Shown piece after piece: positions 1 through 8,144 of a stretch of DNA of 64,000 nucleotides; the first letter of the stretch is position 1, and each line of letters opens with the position of its first letter. The notes under the pieces are model-generated. The model worked only from the letters and a program-made list of their open reading frames with translations. It did not search any database and was not told the DNA's origin. A program made the translations under genes and the position numbers. The stretch lies in the NCBI RefSeq assembly GCF_026460945.1, contig NZ_JAOVZV010000021.1, positions 1 to 64,000 on the forward strand, in the 5' to 3' direction. The DNA comes from Chryseobacterium luquanense (lineage in GTDB: Bacteria; Bacteroidota; Bacteroidia; Flavobacteriales; Weeksellaceae).

Positions 1-339
1 GCACCGAAGAATATGACGTTTACGGCGGGGGAAGATATTAATATTAATGTTGGAAAAAATATGACAACTAATGTTGGGATGAATAAATCTGACACTATAA
101 CAATGAACCATACAGAAAGTGTGGGAGTAATGAAGAATCTATCTGTAGGGGCTAATTTTATGACCAATGTTATGGGTAAAATGGTAGAATACATAAAAGG
201 TAATAAAGAAAGCCAAATTGAAAAAGACAGGATAAAAGACAGCAAAGGGCAGATTGTTACCCAAAGTAAAGGAACTAATGAATTTCATTCTGAAAAAGAA
301 GTGCAAAACAATTCTGCAGAGAAAGGAACAAATCAATAA
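1..339 (+). CDS. T6SS VgrG spike protein, C-terminal part (5' end outside window)
   Basis: The reading frame is open from the first base, so only the C-terminus of the protein is visible. The visible part begins with an MTFTAGEDININVGKN-like stretch and continues with short repeats rich in N, V, G and T. This matches the triple-stranded beta-helix needle of VgrG/gp5 spikes, which carries effectors at the tip of the T6SS tail. The last 45 residues are charged and probably disordered. The stop is 3 bases before the next ATG, so spike and effector are most likely co-transcribed and translationally linked. The VgrG call rests on repeat texture plus the effector and DUF4280 neighbours; the diagnostic N-terminal domains are outside the window. 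Confidence 0.75.
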   Translation, partial: APKNMTFTAGEDININVGKNMTTNVGMNKSDTITMNHTESVGVMKNLSVGANFMTNVMGKMVEYIKGNKESQIEKDRIKDSKGQIVTQSKGTNEFHSEKEVQNNSAEKGTNQ

Positions 340-342
340 GAC

Positions 343-1911
343 ATGAGCAAGATCACAATAGTAGACGGAGATATTATAGAGATTATTGGTGGTAATGATC
401 TGTCTTTTGCCAAAGAGGAAATTATAAACTCCGGTAGTAAGGTAATACTGAAAGGTAATGATGGGGTAAGCTTTGGAGTTAATCGAAAACCACCTGTAAC
501 AAAAGAAGATGCCAAATGTATTGTCCATTTAAGACCACAACAAGATTGGAGAGGAGAGTTTGCTTTTGATTGGTTTCGAGAAGGAAATTCTACTTTATTA
601 GATGATGTAGATTTTAATGAAATTGTTGGCAAATATTACAAATATGACGACAAGGAAGTCAATAAAAGAATTGATAAAAATGATGTTTCATTATTAAAAG
701 ATATGTTTATTACAAACCCAAATCAATGGTATATCATAGAGAAAGATTCTGATAAAAATATTACTGGTGCAAAAGAATTTTTCAAAAAAGACCCCCAATA
801 TTTACCTACTGACAGTTCGTTAGATAAACTAAAACAAATGTATCAAGCTTTTAGCTACACACCAAGAGGAGGTGGAGTAGAAAAAACTTATTATTCATCT
901 ATTATTGGGCTTTTTCCTGAAAATGAAAAGTATGGTCGTTATGAGGCAATTCTTAATATGCATATTGAGTTTTTAACTGATGAAAAACCAGACCACTTAA
1001 TCTTTAAAATTGACGGACTAGAAATCACGGATCAACACCCAATTATTGGATTAAGCAAATATAAGATTGAAAACCCATCTGAACTAGAATCATTAACCAT
1101 TAAATGTAAAGCAAGAAGTGGAAAAATGGGAGTAATTGACTTGTTCTATAATACCACAAAAGCTATTCAGATTTATTCAGTAAAAAATAAAGTAGAAAGT
1201 TTAGCAGGAATTATTAAATTCATTAACACTACTGCTGTACAGAAAAAGAAAGTTTTGATTATTAAAGTTAAAACAGCATCCGATGCAAATGGTAAAGTTT
1301 CTAATGAATCATTATCAACTTTTGAAAAAGTACTAAATCAATGTATGCTTCGTCCTGAGTTTTTGACAGAAGATAAAAATGGTAAAAAATTTAACTTAGA
1401 TATTTCTAAAGAGAAATACGAATTTAAGGATAAATGCCATCTTAACTATGATGCAGTTAAAAAAGCTTGGATTATGAATGATAGAGACAATGAATTAGGG
1501 CAAATATTAGTAAAAGAATTAACTGAAGAGTTTCCTGATTATTTAGGAAGTGAATATTTCAGATTGTATTTTCTTGATGTTATTTCACAATCTGGGAATA
1601 GTATAGAGAAGGGTTATTCTTCCCCAACTAGTAATTATGGAATCATGTTTAGAAGCCACGATGCTGAAACAATAGCTCATGAATGTCTTCATGGTTTAGG
1701 ATTACCACATACTTTTTCTTACGATATTAAAAATTATGGAAAAGATACTTTTACTTATAAAGCACAGACTACAAAGAATATTATGGATTATTCAGGTATG
1801 AAAAACAATCCTGTAGACGCGTATAATCAAAAACCTAATATATATACTCCAAAAGAGGAATATTATTTATGGTACTGGCAATGGAAAAAGGTAAATAAAA
1901 ATATACAATAG
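343..1911 (+). CDS. Putative T6SS metalloprotease effector (metzincin-like)
   Basis: A 522-residue protein directly behind VgrG. Its C-terminal domain has a full metzincin zinc site, HECLHGLGLPH at residues 446-456 (the HExxHxxGxxH pattern), and a Met-turn NIMDY centred on M481. It ends in an aromatic tail, WYWQW, at 510-514. The N-terminal 60 residues are strand- and glycine-rich and may form the part that docks on the spike. Residues 60-300 have no motif I recognise. There is no signal peptide, as expected for T6SS cargo. The gene starts 3 bases after VgrG stops and ends 2 bases before an exported protein gene, the usual effector/immunity layout. Seen: the zinc site and gene order. Inferred: delivery by T6SS and proteolytic toxicity. 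Confidence 0.75.
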   Translation: MSKITIVDGDIIEIIGGNDLSFAKEEIINSGSKVILKGNDGVSFGVNRKPPVTKEDAKCIVHLRPQQDWRGEFAFDWFREGNSTLLDDVDFNEIVGKYYKYDDKEVNKRIDKNDVSLLKDMFITNPNQWYIIEKDSDKNITGAKEFFKKDPQYLPTDSSLDKLKQMYQAFSYTPRGGGVEKTYYSSIIGLFPENEKYGRYEAILNMHIEFLTDEKPDHLIFKIDGLEITDQHPIIGLSKYKIENPSELESLTIKCKARSGKMGVIDLFYNTTKAIQIYSVKNKVESLAGIIKFINTTAVQKKKVLIIKVKTASDANGKVSNESLSTFEKVLNQCMLRPEFLTEDKNGKKFNLDISKEKYEFKDKCHLNYDAVKKAWIMNDRDNELGQILVKELTEEFPDYLGSEYFRLYFLDVISQSGNSIEKGYSSPTSNYGIMFRSHDAETIAHECLHGLGLPHTFSYDIKNYGKDTFTYKAQTTKNIMDYSGMKNNPVDAYNQKPNIYTPKEEYYLWYWQWKKVNKNIQ

Positions 1912-1913
1912 AC

Positions 1914-2339
1914 ATGAAAAAAATACTTTTATTAGGAATTGTATTAATAAGTCAATTATTATTTTCTCAAGTAATAATCAAAGTAAAAATAAATAAAGAT
2001 CATAAATATAAAATTTATTCTAATGAATCACTACGGTTAGTATTAGATAAAACTGATTCTTCATTTACTTTCGTCTCTTTACCTCCTTTAGATGGTGGAG
2101 ATTTAAAAGTCTATACAGTTTCAGAAGGTAAGTATACAATTTATAATAATATTTTAATACTGTTTTCACAGAACAAAAATAATTTTGAGTCTAATTTATT
2201 TGATAATATAACAGGTCTACAATTTATTATTAAAGGGAAAAAAATTGTTCCAAAATCAGATGGATATTATCCTTTTGCTGAAGAATTGAATAAATCTAAA
2301 TTATCTAAATATAAAAGCCTTTTCGATATTAAAAATTAA
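1914..2339 (+). CDS. Exported small protein, putative immunity to the metalloprotease
   Basis: A 141-residue protein with a clear Sec signal peptide (MKKILLLGIVLISQLLFSQ, cleavage near residue 19). The mature part is about 120 residues, rich in K, I, Y and beta-type pattern, with no recognised domain. Its ATG is 2 bases after the effector stop, the position where a cognate immunity gene normally sits. An exported location would suit neutralising a protease acting in the periplasm. The immunity role is inferred from position only. Confidence 0.6.
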   Translation: MKKILLLGIVLISQLLFSQVIIKVKINKDHKYKIYSNESLRLVLDKTDSSFTFVSLPPLDGGDLKVYTVSEGKYTIYNNILILFSQNKNNFESNLFDNITGLQFIIKGKKIVPKSDGYYPFAEELNKSKLSKYKSLFDIKN

Positions 2340-2426
2340 TGCGTACAAGTCCTTTGAAGTTTTTGGAAGTGGCAATAGGACGAGTTAAGAGATAGCAAAC
2401 ATTTAGTTAAAAAGGGATTGAAATGA
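2340..2426 (+). pseudogene. Effector C-terminal scar 1
   Basis: Read in the frame starting at 2358, the DNA encodes SFWKWQ, then a TAG where the intact effector has tryptophan, then DELRDSKHLVKKGLK and a TGA. That TGA overlaps the ATG of the following gene (ATGA at 2423). SFWKWQ matches the WYWQW tail of the intact effector. It looks like the last few codons of a displaced effector left in front of its immunity gene. Confidence 0.6.
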
Positions 2427-3142
2427 AATATTTATTCATAATTATAACAGCGTTTTGTTTTAGCTGTGGTGCACAGAAAATAAAAATCTCGGATTATAAA
2501 GAATTTACAAACTTTAAAGAGGATAATAGCGGTGATTGTAATGCAATTTATAGAAATAATGATGGAAAACCACTTGATGGAAAACACAAAATAAAAATTT
2601 CAAAAAATTTTTATAAATACGCTGAATATAAAGATGGTCATTATATAAATGATGTCTTATATGTTAGAAACAAAAATATAATTTGGTGGAAAGAAAGTTA
2701 CAACATAAATGGTAAACTTGAAAAATACACACATTATAGGAAATTGAATAAAAAGTTCCTTAAAAGTGAAAAATATAAATGGACATTGGAAAAATATGAT
2801 TCTGTAACAACATTTTTTAAAAGTCAGCTACCATATGAAACAATTTTCAATTTTAACAAAATTCAAAAAACAATTGAATATGAAATAACTCCCAAAAATG
2901 TTTTCATAAATACAAATTTTGATAATATAAAGATTGACCCGTTAGATGGTAGTTTTAATGGTGTTTCTAAATATATATTTTCTATGTGTCCAGAAAATAT
3001 ATTTCTTTATGATACAAAAAATAAAAATTACTACGACCAAGTAAAAGTTCATATAAAAAATTCAAATCAAAGAATTGACATACTTACTTACTATATACAT
3101 ACTAACGAGAGAGGTTTTACATATTATGATTCATCTAATTAG
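2423..3142 (+). CDS. Lipoprotein, putative orphan immunity protein
   Basis: A 239-residue protein with a lipoprotein signal peptide; the lipobox FSCG gives Cys15 as the likely lipidated residue. The rest is lysine-, tyrosine- and asparagine-rich with one MORN-like NGKLEKYTHYRKLNKKF segment, and no domain I can name. It is preceded by an effector tail scar whose stop overlaps this ATG, so it was probably once coupled to a full effector. The immunity role is inferred from that position. Confidence 0.55.
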   Translation: MKYLFIIITAFCFSCGAQKIKISDYKEFTNFKEDNSGDCNAIYRNNDGKPLDGKHKIKISKNFYKYAEYKDGHYINDVLYVRNKNIIWWKESYNINGKLEKYTHYRKLNKKFLKSEKYKWTLEKYDSVTTFFKSQLPYETIFNFNKIQKTIEYEITPKNVFINTNFDNIKIDPLDGSFNGVSKYIFSMCPENIFLYDTKNKNYYDQVKVHIKNSNQRIDILTYYIHTNERGFTYYDSSN

Positions 3143-3223
3143 AATTTTGAACACAGAAGTTTTTGGAAATGGCAATGGAAAAAAATGAGGGAGGATAAAA
3201 CAGATTTAGAATTAATACCATGA
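3143..3223 (+). pseudogene. Effector C-terminal scar 2
   Basis: Open from 3143 in frame 2, this encodes NFEHRSFWKWQWKKMRED and about nine further codons, ending in a TGA that overlaps the next ATG (ATGA at 3220). SFWKWQWKK is the same aromatic tail as WYWQWKK in the intact effector at 1870-1890. No start codon or upstream domain remains. Confidence 0.65.
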
Positions 3224-3765
3224 AAATTTTAATCGTCTTCTCAATTTTATTTACAAGTAATTTTATTTTTTGTCAAATAAAAAAAGACACCATTACCATT
3301 GAGCAGAGTGATATTATAATAAAAGTTGATACTATTTATAGTACGAGAACTAAACCTATAATTAATTTTCAGAATTTCAATAAAAAAAATGGAACCCTTT
3401 TAACTGGCTTATATAGAATTAATATTGATGATAATACTTATTTTATAACCAACTATAAGAATGGCATTGAGGATAGTACAATTTTTAATTATAAAAAAGG
3501 TTATCGAAATGGCAAATTAAAAGAGTTAGAAATAATGGGATATCAAATGATTGGGGAAGCATATATATCTATTCCCGAATATAATTGTAATACTAATTCT
3601 TTTTTAGATGGATTTACAAAAGAATATTCTAATGATATGATAATTGACAAAATTCGTATTCGTCAAAAAATAAGGAAGAAAGTAATATGTTGGAAAATTT
3701 ATTATCCAAACAAAACAGTAAAGAAAATAAAATTTAATAAAACATTAGTGGATTTATGTAGATGA
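3220..3765 (+). CDS. Exported protein, putative orphan immunity protein
   Basis: A 181-residue protein with a signal peptide (MKILIVFSILFTSNFIFCQ). Cys18 could be a lipidation site, though FIFC is a weak lipobox. The body contains short NG-centred turns resembling MORN repeats (TGLYRINIDD, YKNGIEDS, YKKGYRNGKLKE). MORN-like strands recur in Bacteroidota immunity-type lipoproteins, but I cannot name the family. It follows scar 2 with an ATGA overlap, and its own 3' end overlaps the start of scar 3 by 17 bases. Confidence 0.55.
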   Translation: MKILIVFSILFTSNFIFCQIKKDTITIEQSDIIIKVDTIYSTRTKPIINFQNFNKKNGTLLTGLYRINIDDNTYFITNYKNGIEDSTIFNYKKGYRNGKLKELEIMGYQMIGEAYISIPEYNCNTNSFLDGFTKEYSNDMIIDKIRIRQKIRKKVICWKIYYPNKTVKKIKFNKTLVDLCR

Positions 3766-3925
3766 AACTCAAGAAAATTTTATGGATTATAATCAAGATT
3801 CTAATAAAAATCCCATTACAGATTTTAACCGGAAAAGTTTCTACCAATGGCAGTGGGAGGTGATGAGACCTGATGGTAAAAAATACAACCAATATTTGAT
3901 TCCAAAAACAATTACTACAAAATGA
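3749..3925 (+). pseudogene. Effector C-terminal scar 3, with Met-turn
   Basis: This is the longest and clearest scar, open in frame 2 from 3749. It reads IYVDETQENFMDYNQDSN, continues through RKSFYQWQWEVMRPD, and ends in TGA overlapping the next ATG (3922). ENFMDY aligns with the Met-turn KNIMDY of the intact effector, and SFYQWQW with its WYWQW tail at similar spacing. The HExxH segment is absent, so the encoded piece cannot be an active protease. Confidence 0.75.
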
Positions 3926-4671
3926 AAATATTAATCTACTTCTTACTTTTGTTTTTTGGATTGCAAAGCTGTAAGTCTCAGGTTCTGTATTTTGAAGCGG
4001 AAAATACAAAGAAAAATAAAGATGGTACCCCTATAGACTATTTTACATTAGAATATCATAAAGATACAGGACGAACGATTTTCCGTATTTCCAAGCATGC
4101 GGAAGAATATGGGTCAGGTTCAAATTATATTTATATGGATACATCATTACATGGTCAATATATTTACATATATCATCAAATACTTTCAGATGGTACTCCT
4201 TTGTATACAGATGGATTATATTATCTTCCAGTAGAACTTAATGCTTTCAAAAAATTATACTATTCTGGAACGATTAAAAAGAAATGGGATAGTGGTGAGG
4301 AATACGTTTATAAGAAAGAGTTGAAAGAAATGGATGATAATCAGCAAGAATTATATTTCAATGCTTTAGAATATCGTTATAAATTTAAAAAAGATATAAA
4401 GAAAGCGATTGAAGAAGAATCAGAATCTTTTGAGGGTACACCTGATTCATGGTGGGCATTAGAAGACATAAACACCCCTGATACATTAAGAAGAGTAAAA
4501 GAAATAGACTACAATAAATTCCCCAAATTATTTCGTGATAAGTATGATTTAAAAAAATTAAAGGAACAAATAGAAAAAAAAGAAGAAGAACGCAGAATAC
4601 AATCAGAAAAAGAATCGAAAGAATGGCAGAGAAAAAACAGAGAGAAAGCTCTTTTAGAAAATAATAAATAG
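3922..4671 (+). CDS. Lipoprotein, putative orphan immunity protein
   Basis: A 249-residue protein with a lipobox LQSC giving Cys17. A mostly beta-rich domain spans about residues 20-190, and the last 45 residues are a charged helix dominated by K, E and R (EKKEEERRIQSEKESKEW), probably coiled-coil. It shows local resemblance to the 4859 gene: both have an RVKxIxYxKF segment followed by a KYDLKxxxxxIxKL-type segment near the C-terminus. The two are therefore likely distant paralogues. It follows scar 3 with an ATGA overlap. The immunity role is inferred from position. Confidence 0.6.
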   Translation: MKILIYFLLLFFGLQSCKSQVLYFEAENTKKNKDGTPIDYFTLEYHKDTGRTIFRISKHAEEYGSGSNYIYMDTSLHGQYIYIYHQILSDGTPLYTDGLYYLPVELNAFKKLYYSGTIKKKWDSGEEYVYKKELKEMDDNQQELYFNALEYRYKFKKDIKKAIEEESESFEGTPDSWWALEDINTPDTLRRVKEIDYNKFPKLFRDKYDLKKLKEQIEKKEEERRIQSEKESKEWQRKNREKALLENNK

Positions 4672-4877
4672 TAAAAGAAGCCCAAATTCTTTCTTATGGA
4701 AAAGAACAAGGAAAAACCTTAGAAAATTATCTGGATTATAGACAGACTGCTAGCGAGGCATATAAAGATGGTTTTCAATATAAAAGTTTTTTCCAATGGT
4801 AATGGAAATATATGCAGGAAAATAACAAAGAATCTTTGGTTTCCACATCTGTAGAATCATTAAAAATAAAGAAATAA
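4668..4877 (+). pseudogene. Effector C-terminal scar 4
   Basis: The frame beginning at 4668 reads SYGKEQGKTLENYLDYRQ, then FQYKSFFQW, a TAA at 4800-4802, then WKYMQENNKES to a second TAA at 4875-4877. LENYLDY corresponds to the Met-turn of the intact effector but the methionine is gone, and SFFQW(stop)W corresponds to SFYQWQW. Both changes would inactivate the protein. The scar overlaps the damaged start of the next gene. Confidence 0.7.
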
Positions 4878-5464
4878 AAAGTTTATTTTATATCCTGTTT
4901 TCATTTACCTGTCTATCGTGCTCTACTGTTAAATATTATGAAAGTAATGATTATCAATGTTATTCTGCACTAGAGGTTCGTGGAAACACAATTATTTACC
5001 GATCTGATGGACGTGATCTTCTGGAAGTACCCGAGAGAGCTTCTTTTGTGTACCTGAAAGCGGTGAATGATTCCAGAAGATGTGGATATTTGAGTTTAGA
5101 CAGAGGAATTAAGAAATTCATTTACCTGCCTATTACAGTACAAATGGGTTTTACCAGAGAAGATCAATTTGAAGAGTGCAATTTGGAATTTACATCAGAA
5201 GAGGATAATGGTAAACTATTATATTCTTATTATAAAAGTAAGGATACTATCACTTCACATGATAACGAATACGATCCTAAGGCAGGTAGTATGAAGTATG
5301 CGTTTGAAACAGGATGCCTTAGCGGGAGATTAGGAAGAATACCCTCAACAATGATTCGTGTAAAGAAAATAAATTACAGCAAGTTTGCAAAAGACATTCA
5401 AAAATATGACCTGAAGAATCCTGAGAATGAGATTAAAAAACTAAAAAACATGAAAAAACAGTAA
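4859..5464 (+). pseudogene. Lipoprotein of the putative immunity set; canonical start codon missing
   Basis: The frame is open far upstream of the first usable initiator (GTG at 5048). From 4859 it reads ATT AAA AAT AAA GAA ATA AAA, then a hydrophobic stretch and the lipobox LSCS (Cys21), a complete lipoprotein signal. The natural start was therefore almost certainly at 4859, now ATT instead of ATG. Starting at GTG 5048 would remove the signal and about 60 mature residues. The full frame is 201 residues; its C-terminus (RVKKINYSKFAKDIQKYDLK) resembles the gene at 3922. Either ATT is used weakly or the gene is silenced by a start-codon mutation. Confidence 0.65.
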
Positions 5465-5477
5465 TGTAGGTATATAA

Positions 5478-5612
5478 AAAGACAGCGAAATAACAATAAA
5501 CCCGGATTTTGAATACAAAAGCTTTTACCAATGGCAAAGGAAATCTATGCAGGAAACAGGAGTGGATAATCAATATTTTAAAATCATAACAACAGAAACC
5601 CAAAAGAAATGA
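5478..5612 (+). pseudogene. Effector C-terminal scar 5
   Basis: After a TAA at 5475, the frame reads KDSEITINPDFEYKSFYQWQRKSMQET and on to a TGA that overlaps the ATG at 5609. The SFYQWQ box and the following K-x-M-Q-E segment match scar 4 closely (KYMQEN); the second tryptophan has become arginine. There is no start codon or catalytic region. Confidence 0.65.
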
Positions 5613-6505
5613 AACCATCTTTTAGACTGATAATAGTTTTTCTATTTGTGTCAATCTCAGTATCGGGACAGTTGAAAACTTTTATGGAAAATGGGAAGTA
5701 CGGACTGAAAAAAGATGATGGCTCCGATTCTTTGGCTCTTCACGCAGAATATGATTCTATCATCCCAAGACACAACGAAAAACATGAATATTACTGGATT
5801 GCTAGCAAGGGTAAATCGAAAAGTCTCTATGAAAGATTTAATGGAAATATCATAATAAAAAATCAAAAAGTTATTTATTATGATGGAAAAGGTACTCTAC
5901 AAGTTTTAGATTCATTAGCAAATAGGAGATTATTTATCAATGAAAAAGAAAGAACCGATTTTCAAAAATATAGTTCGTTCCGAGAAATCCCCCGTGATTT
6001 AGACCCAGATATGCCAAACATTGATAAGTATGAAATAAAGAAAGATACGGTTTATTATTACTGGTCAGCCAGAAGCAGGGAAGATCGTTATCGTTCTGGC
6101 AAACAAGCCTTGCCTAAAGGTACTTCTAATGCAGTGCTTATCAATAATGAAAAAAAGTTGTTAGAAGAATCTGAATGGGAAGATTCTGGTGGAATACTAT
6201 ATACAGTTCCAGATTATTATTTAAGTACATCATATATTATTTTAAAGAAAAATGGGAAATATGGTGTATGGAATTTTATGGATGAAAAACAAACACTTCC
6301 TTACAAATACGCTAAAATAACTTCTTACTATAATTATATTCTTTTGGAAAAAAAAGGTTTAAAAACTTTTTATCCAAATATTGGCAAAACACCAAAGTAT
6401 AAAAATATTGAACCATATATTGCCAATTTTGCAAGATTCGAATATCCTAATGGTAAGAAAGGTTGGGTAGACCGCAGCGGAAAAGAATATTTTGATGGAG
6501 AATGA
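5609..6505 (+). CDS. Exported WG-repeat-like protein, putative orphan immunity protein
   Basis: A 298-residue protein with a signal peptide (cleavage near residue 20, SVSGQ). It contains WG/KYG-type beta repeats: NGKYGLKKDDG near residue 27, NGKYGVWNFMDEKQTLPYKY near 215 and NGKKGWVDRSGKEYFDGE at the end. WG repeats are common in Bacteroidota exported proteins and mediate binding. The ATG overlaps the stop of scar 5, so it belongs to the same stack as the five genes upstream. It is last in the stack and followed by a 114-base gap. Confidence 0.6.
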   Translation: MKPSFRLIIVFLFVSISVSGQLKTFMENGKYGLKKDDGSDSLALHAEYDSIIPRHNEKHEYYWIASKGKSKSLYERFNGNIIIKNQKVIYYDGKGTLQVLDSLANRRLFINEKERTDFQKYSSFREIPRDLDPDMPNIDKYEIKKDTVYYYWSARSREDRYRSGKQALPKGTSNAVLINNEKKLLEESEWEDSGGILYTVPDYYLSTSYIILKKNGKYGVWNFMDEKQTLPYKYAKITSYYNYILLEKKGLKTFYPNIGKTPKYKNIEPYIANFARFEYPNGKKGWVDRSGKEYFDGE

Positions 6506-6619
6506 AACCATATTTTTGACTTATTAATAGAGATACTATAACATAGCATTTACTATCGATTTTGAATTAAAGTTGAAACTCAAAAAATAAATCAGTTGAA
6601 TTTTTAAACAATAAAATAT

Positions 6620-7624
6620 ATGAAAGAATTTGATGCACCTAAGCTCATTAAACTACAAAAAGACAATACATTGTCTTTGGACCTTAATGGTCTAAAAGAG
6701 CGCAGATATGGTGTGTCAGTAAAGTATTATGATCATAGTGAAAGTAAGCCTTACAAAAGAATAGATTATAATAATACCATTTATATAAATAAACATTCTG
6801 ATGGATGGTTGATAGATATTAATAAAGAAAATATTTATTTTAATCAACACGAACCGAATTTAGTAAGTGAAAATATTGGAAGCTTGGTTAGTAAATCAAT
6901 TTATCCCATTCAAACTTGTATTGATAAATCAGGAATTCCACTCAATGGCGTTACCAATCATAATCAAATTTTAAATAGATGGGAGAAAAATAAATCGGCT
7001 ATCAGTAAAAAGTACATTGGAGAAGCCACAGATTCTTTACTAAATTACTTTAACAAAAAAATCTCCAATAAAGTCCGGTTTGAACAGTCAATGGATCATG
7101 ATATGTTTTGGAATTTGTTATTCCATCCTAAGTATGTATCGTATCAGGAAGATTTGAAAGTTAAGACAAATTTACTATTAGCAATTTTACCTTATCATCC
7201 TCCAATCGAGTTTTCGGGAATGCAAAAACTTGATCCAGAAATAACCGACTATAACTCTATTCGGATCGATTTTGTTTCAGATGAAATTGAAGCCCATCCA
7301 TATTTTAACCCTCAAGAAAATAATTCTGAACCAAAATATCTAATGCGGCTTAAAGTGCATTTTGATTTAGATATCTATTATATGTTCCCGATGCATACCA
7401 GAGCCTATTTTGAGGTTTTTTCAAAGGACGAAGATGGTAATGAAAGCATTTTAAAAAAAAATAATTTCACTCAATATCAACTCAACACTGAGGATAATAA
7501 AAAAGAACCCCAAAAAGTAAAAAGTATGTTTGAGGTAAATGGTAATGAAAGCAAAAATCATTTTAAACCACCCAAAAGGAAAAAAACTTTTATGGATTAT
7601 ATATATGATATTTTAGGAGGATAG
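6620..7624 (+). CDS. Uncharacterised T6SS-island protein, 334 residues
   Basis: No signal peptide, no membrane segment and no motif I recognise. The composition is mixed alpha/beta, with a lysine/proline-rich tail (NHFKPPKRKKTFMDYIYDILGG). It lies between the immunity stack and the DUF4280 gene, 41 bases upstream of the latter, on the same strand. A cytosolic protein just upstream of a PAAR-like gene could be an adaptor or loading factor for the next cargo, but nothing in the sequence proves this. A 114-base A+T-rich gap precedes it and may hold its promoter. Confidence 0.5.
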   Translation: MKEFDAPKLIKLQKDNTLSLDLNGLKERRYGVSVKYYDHSESKPYKRIDYNNTIYINKHSDGWLIDINKENIYFNQHEPNLVSENIGSLVSKSIYPIQTCIDKSGIPLNGVTNHNQILNRWEKNKSAISKKYIGEATDSLLNYFNKKISNKVRFEQSMDHDMFWNLLFHPKYVSYQEDLKVKTNLLLAILPYHPPIEFSGMQKLDPEITDYNSIRIDFVSDEIEAHPYFNPQENNSEPKYLMRLKVHFDLDIYYMFPMHTRAYFEVFSKDEDGNESILKKNNFTQYQLNTEDNKKEPQKVKSMFEVNGNESKNHFKPPKRKKTFMDYIYDILGG

Positions 7625-7665
7625 AAGTTCTCAAAAATTCATATTTTAAATAAAACACAAATCTA

Positions 7666-8142
7666 ATGGCCTTAAAAGAAAAAGTAGTTCACGGTGCATT
7701 GTGTAAATGCAAATTTGGTACAGCTCCCGATAAATTGGTAGTTCTTACACATAAAAAATGGTACGCAAATGATCCGGACGGATCGAAAAAATTGATTGCT
7801 ACCAACAAGGATATTGGTCTCCCATTCGAAAAGAAAACATTTGGATCTTGCGCTAAAATGAATAATAATCCCTGCGTTCCAAGCATTACTAAATGGGATG
7901 GTTATTATGAAAAAGAAAAGTACGATCCGCCTGGAGGATATGTTTTACTAGAAGACAGTAAGGCAACATGTGCAGTTGGAGGACCGCAATGTGTTGAAGT
8001 TCTAATGAGCGGACAGATAGCCCAACCGACTGCGAAAAATTTTAAGAACGCGGATGAAGAGTTGATGTCTCATATATTACCAATAGCTAATATGAAGGAT
8101 TTTGAAAAGAAAGAGCCTTATGAATTTCTAAATGCTAAATAA
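7666..8142 (+). CDS. DUF4280 PAAR-like spike-tip protein
   Basis: A 158-residue protein matching the DUF4280 pattern: an early VVHGALCKCKFG segment, paired cysteines (SCAKMNNNPCVPSI near residue 65) and a late cluster KATCAVGGPQCVEVLMSGQ. DUF4280 proteins are PAAR-like tips that cap VgrG and recruit cargo; the conserved Cys residues probably bind metal. The family is well known in Bacteroidota T6SS and related contractile systems. The next gene starts 2 bases after its stop, so the downstream large protein is the probable cargo. Confidence 0.85.
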   Translation: MALKEKVVHGALCKCKFGTAPDKLVVLTHKKWYANDPDGSKKLIATNKDIGLPFEKKTFGSCAKMNNNPCVPSITKWDGYYEKEKYDPPGGYVLLEDSKATCAVGGPQCVEVLMSGQIAQPTAKNFKNADEELMSHILPIANMKDFEKKEPYEFLNAK

Positions 8143-8144
8143 TC

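Noticed and set aside
5048..5464. A 138-residue protein starting at GTG 5048
   Set aside because: The frame continues upstream through a full lipoprotein signal to 4859, so this would be an artificial truncation.
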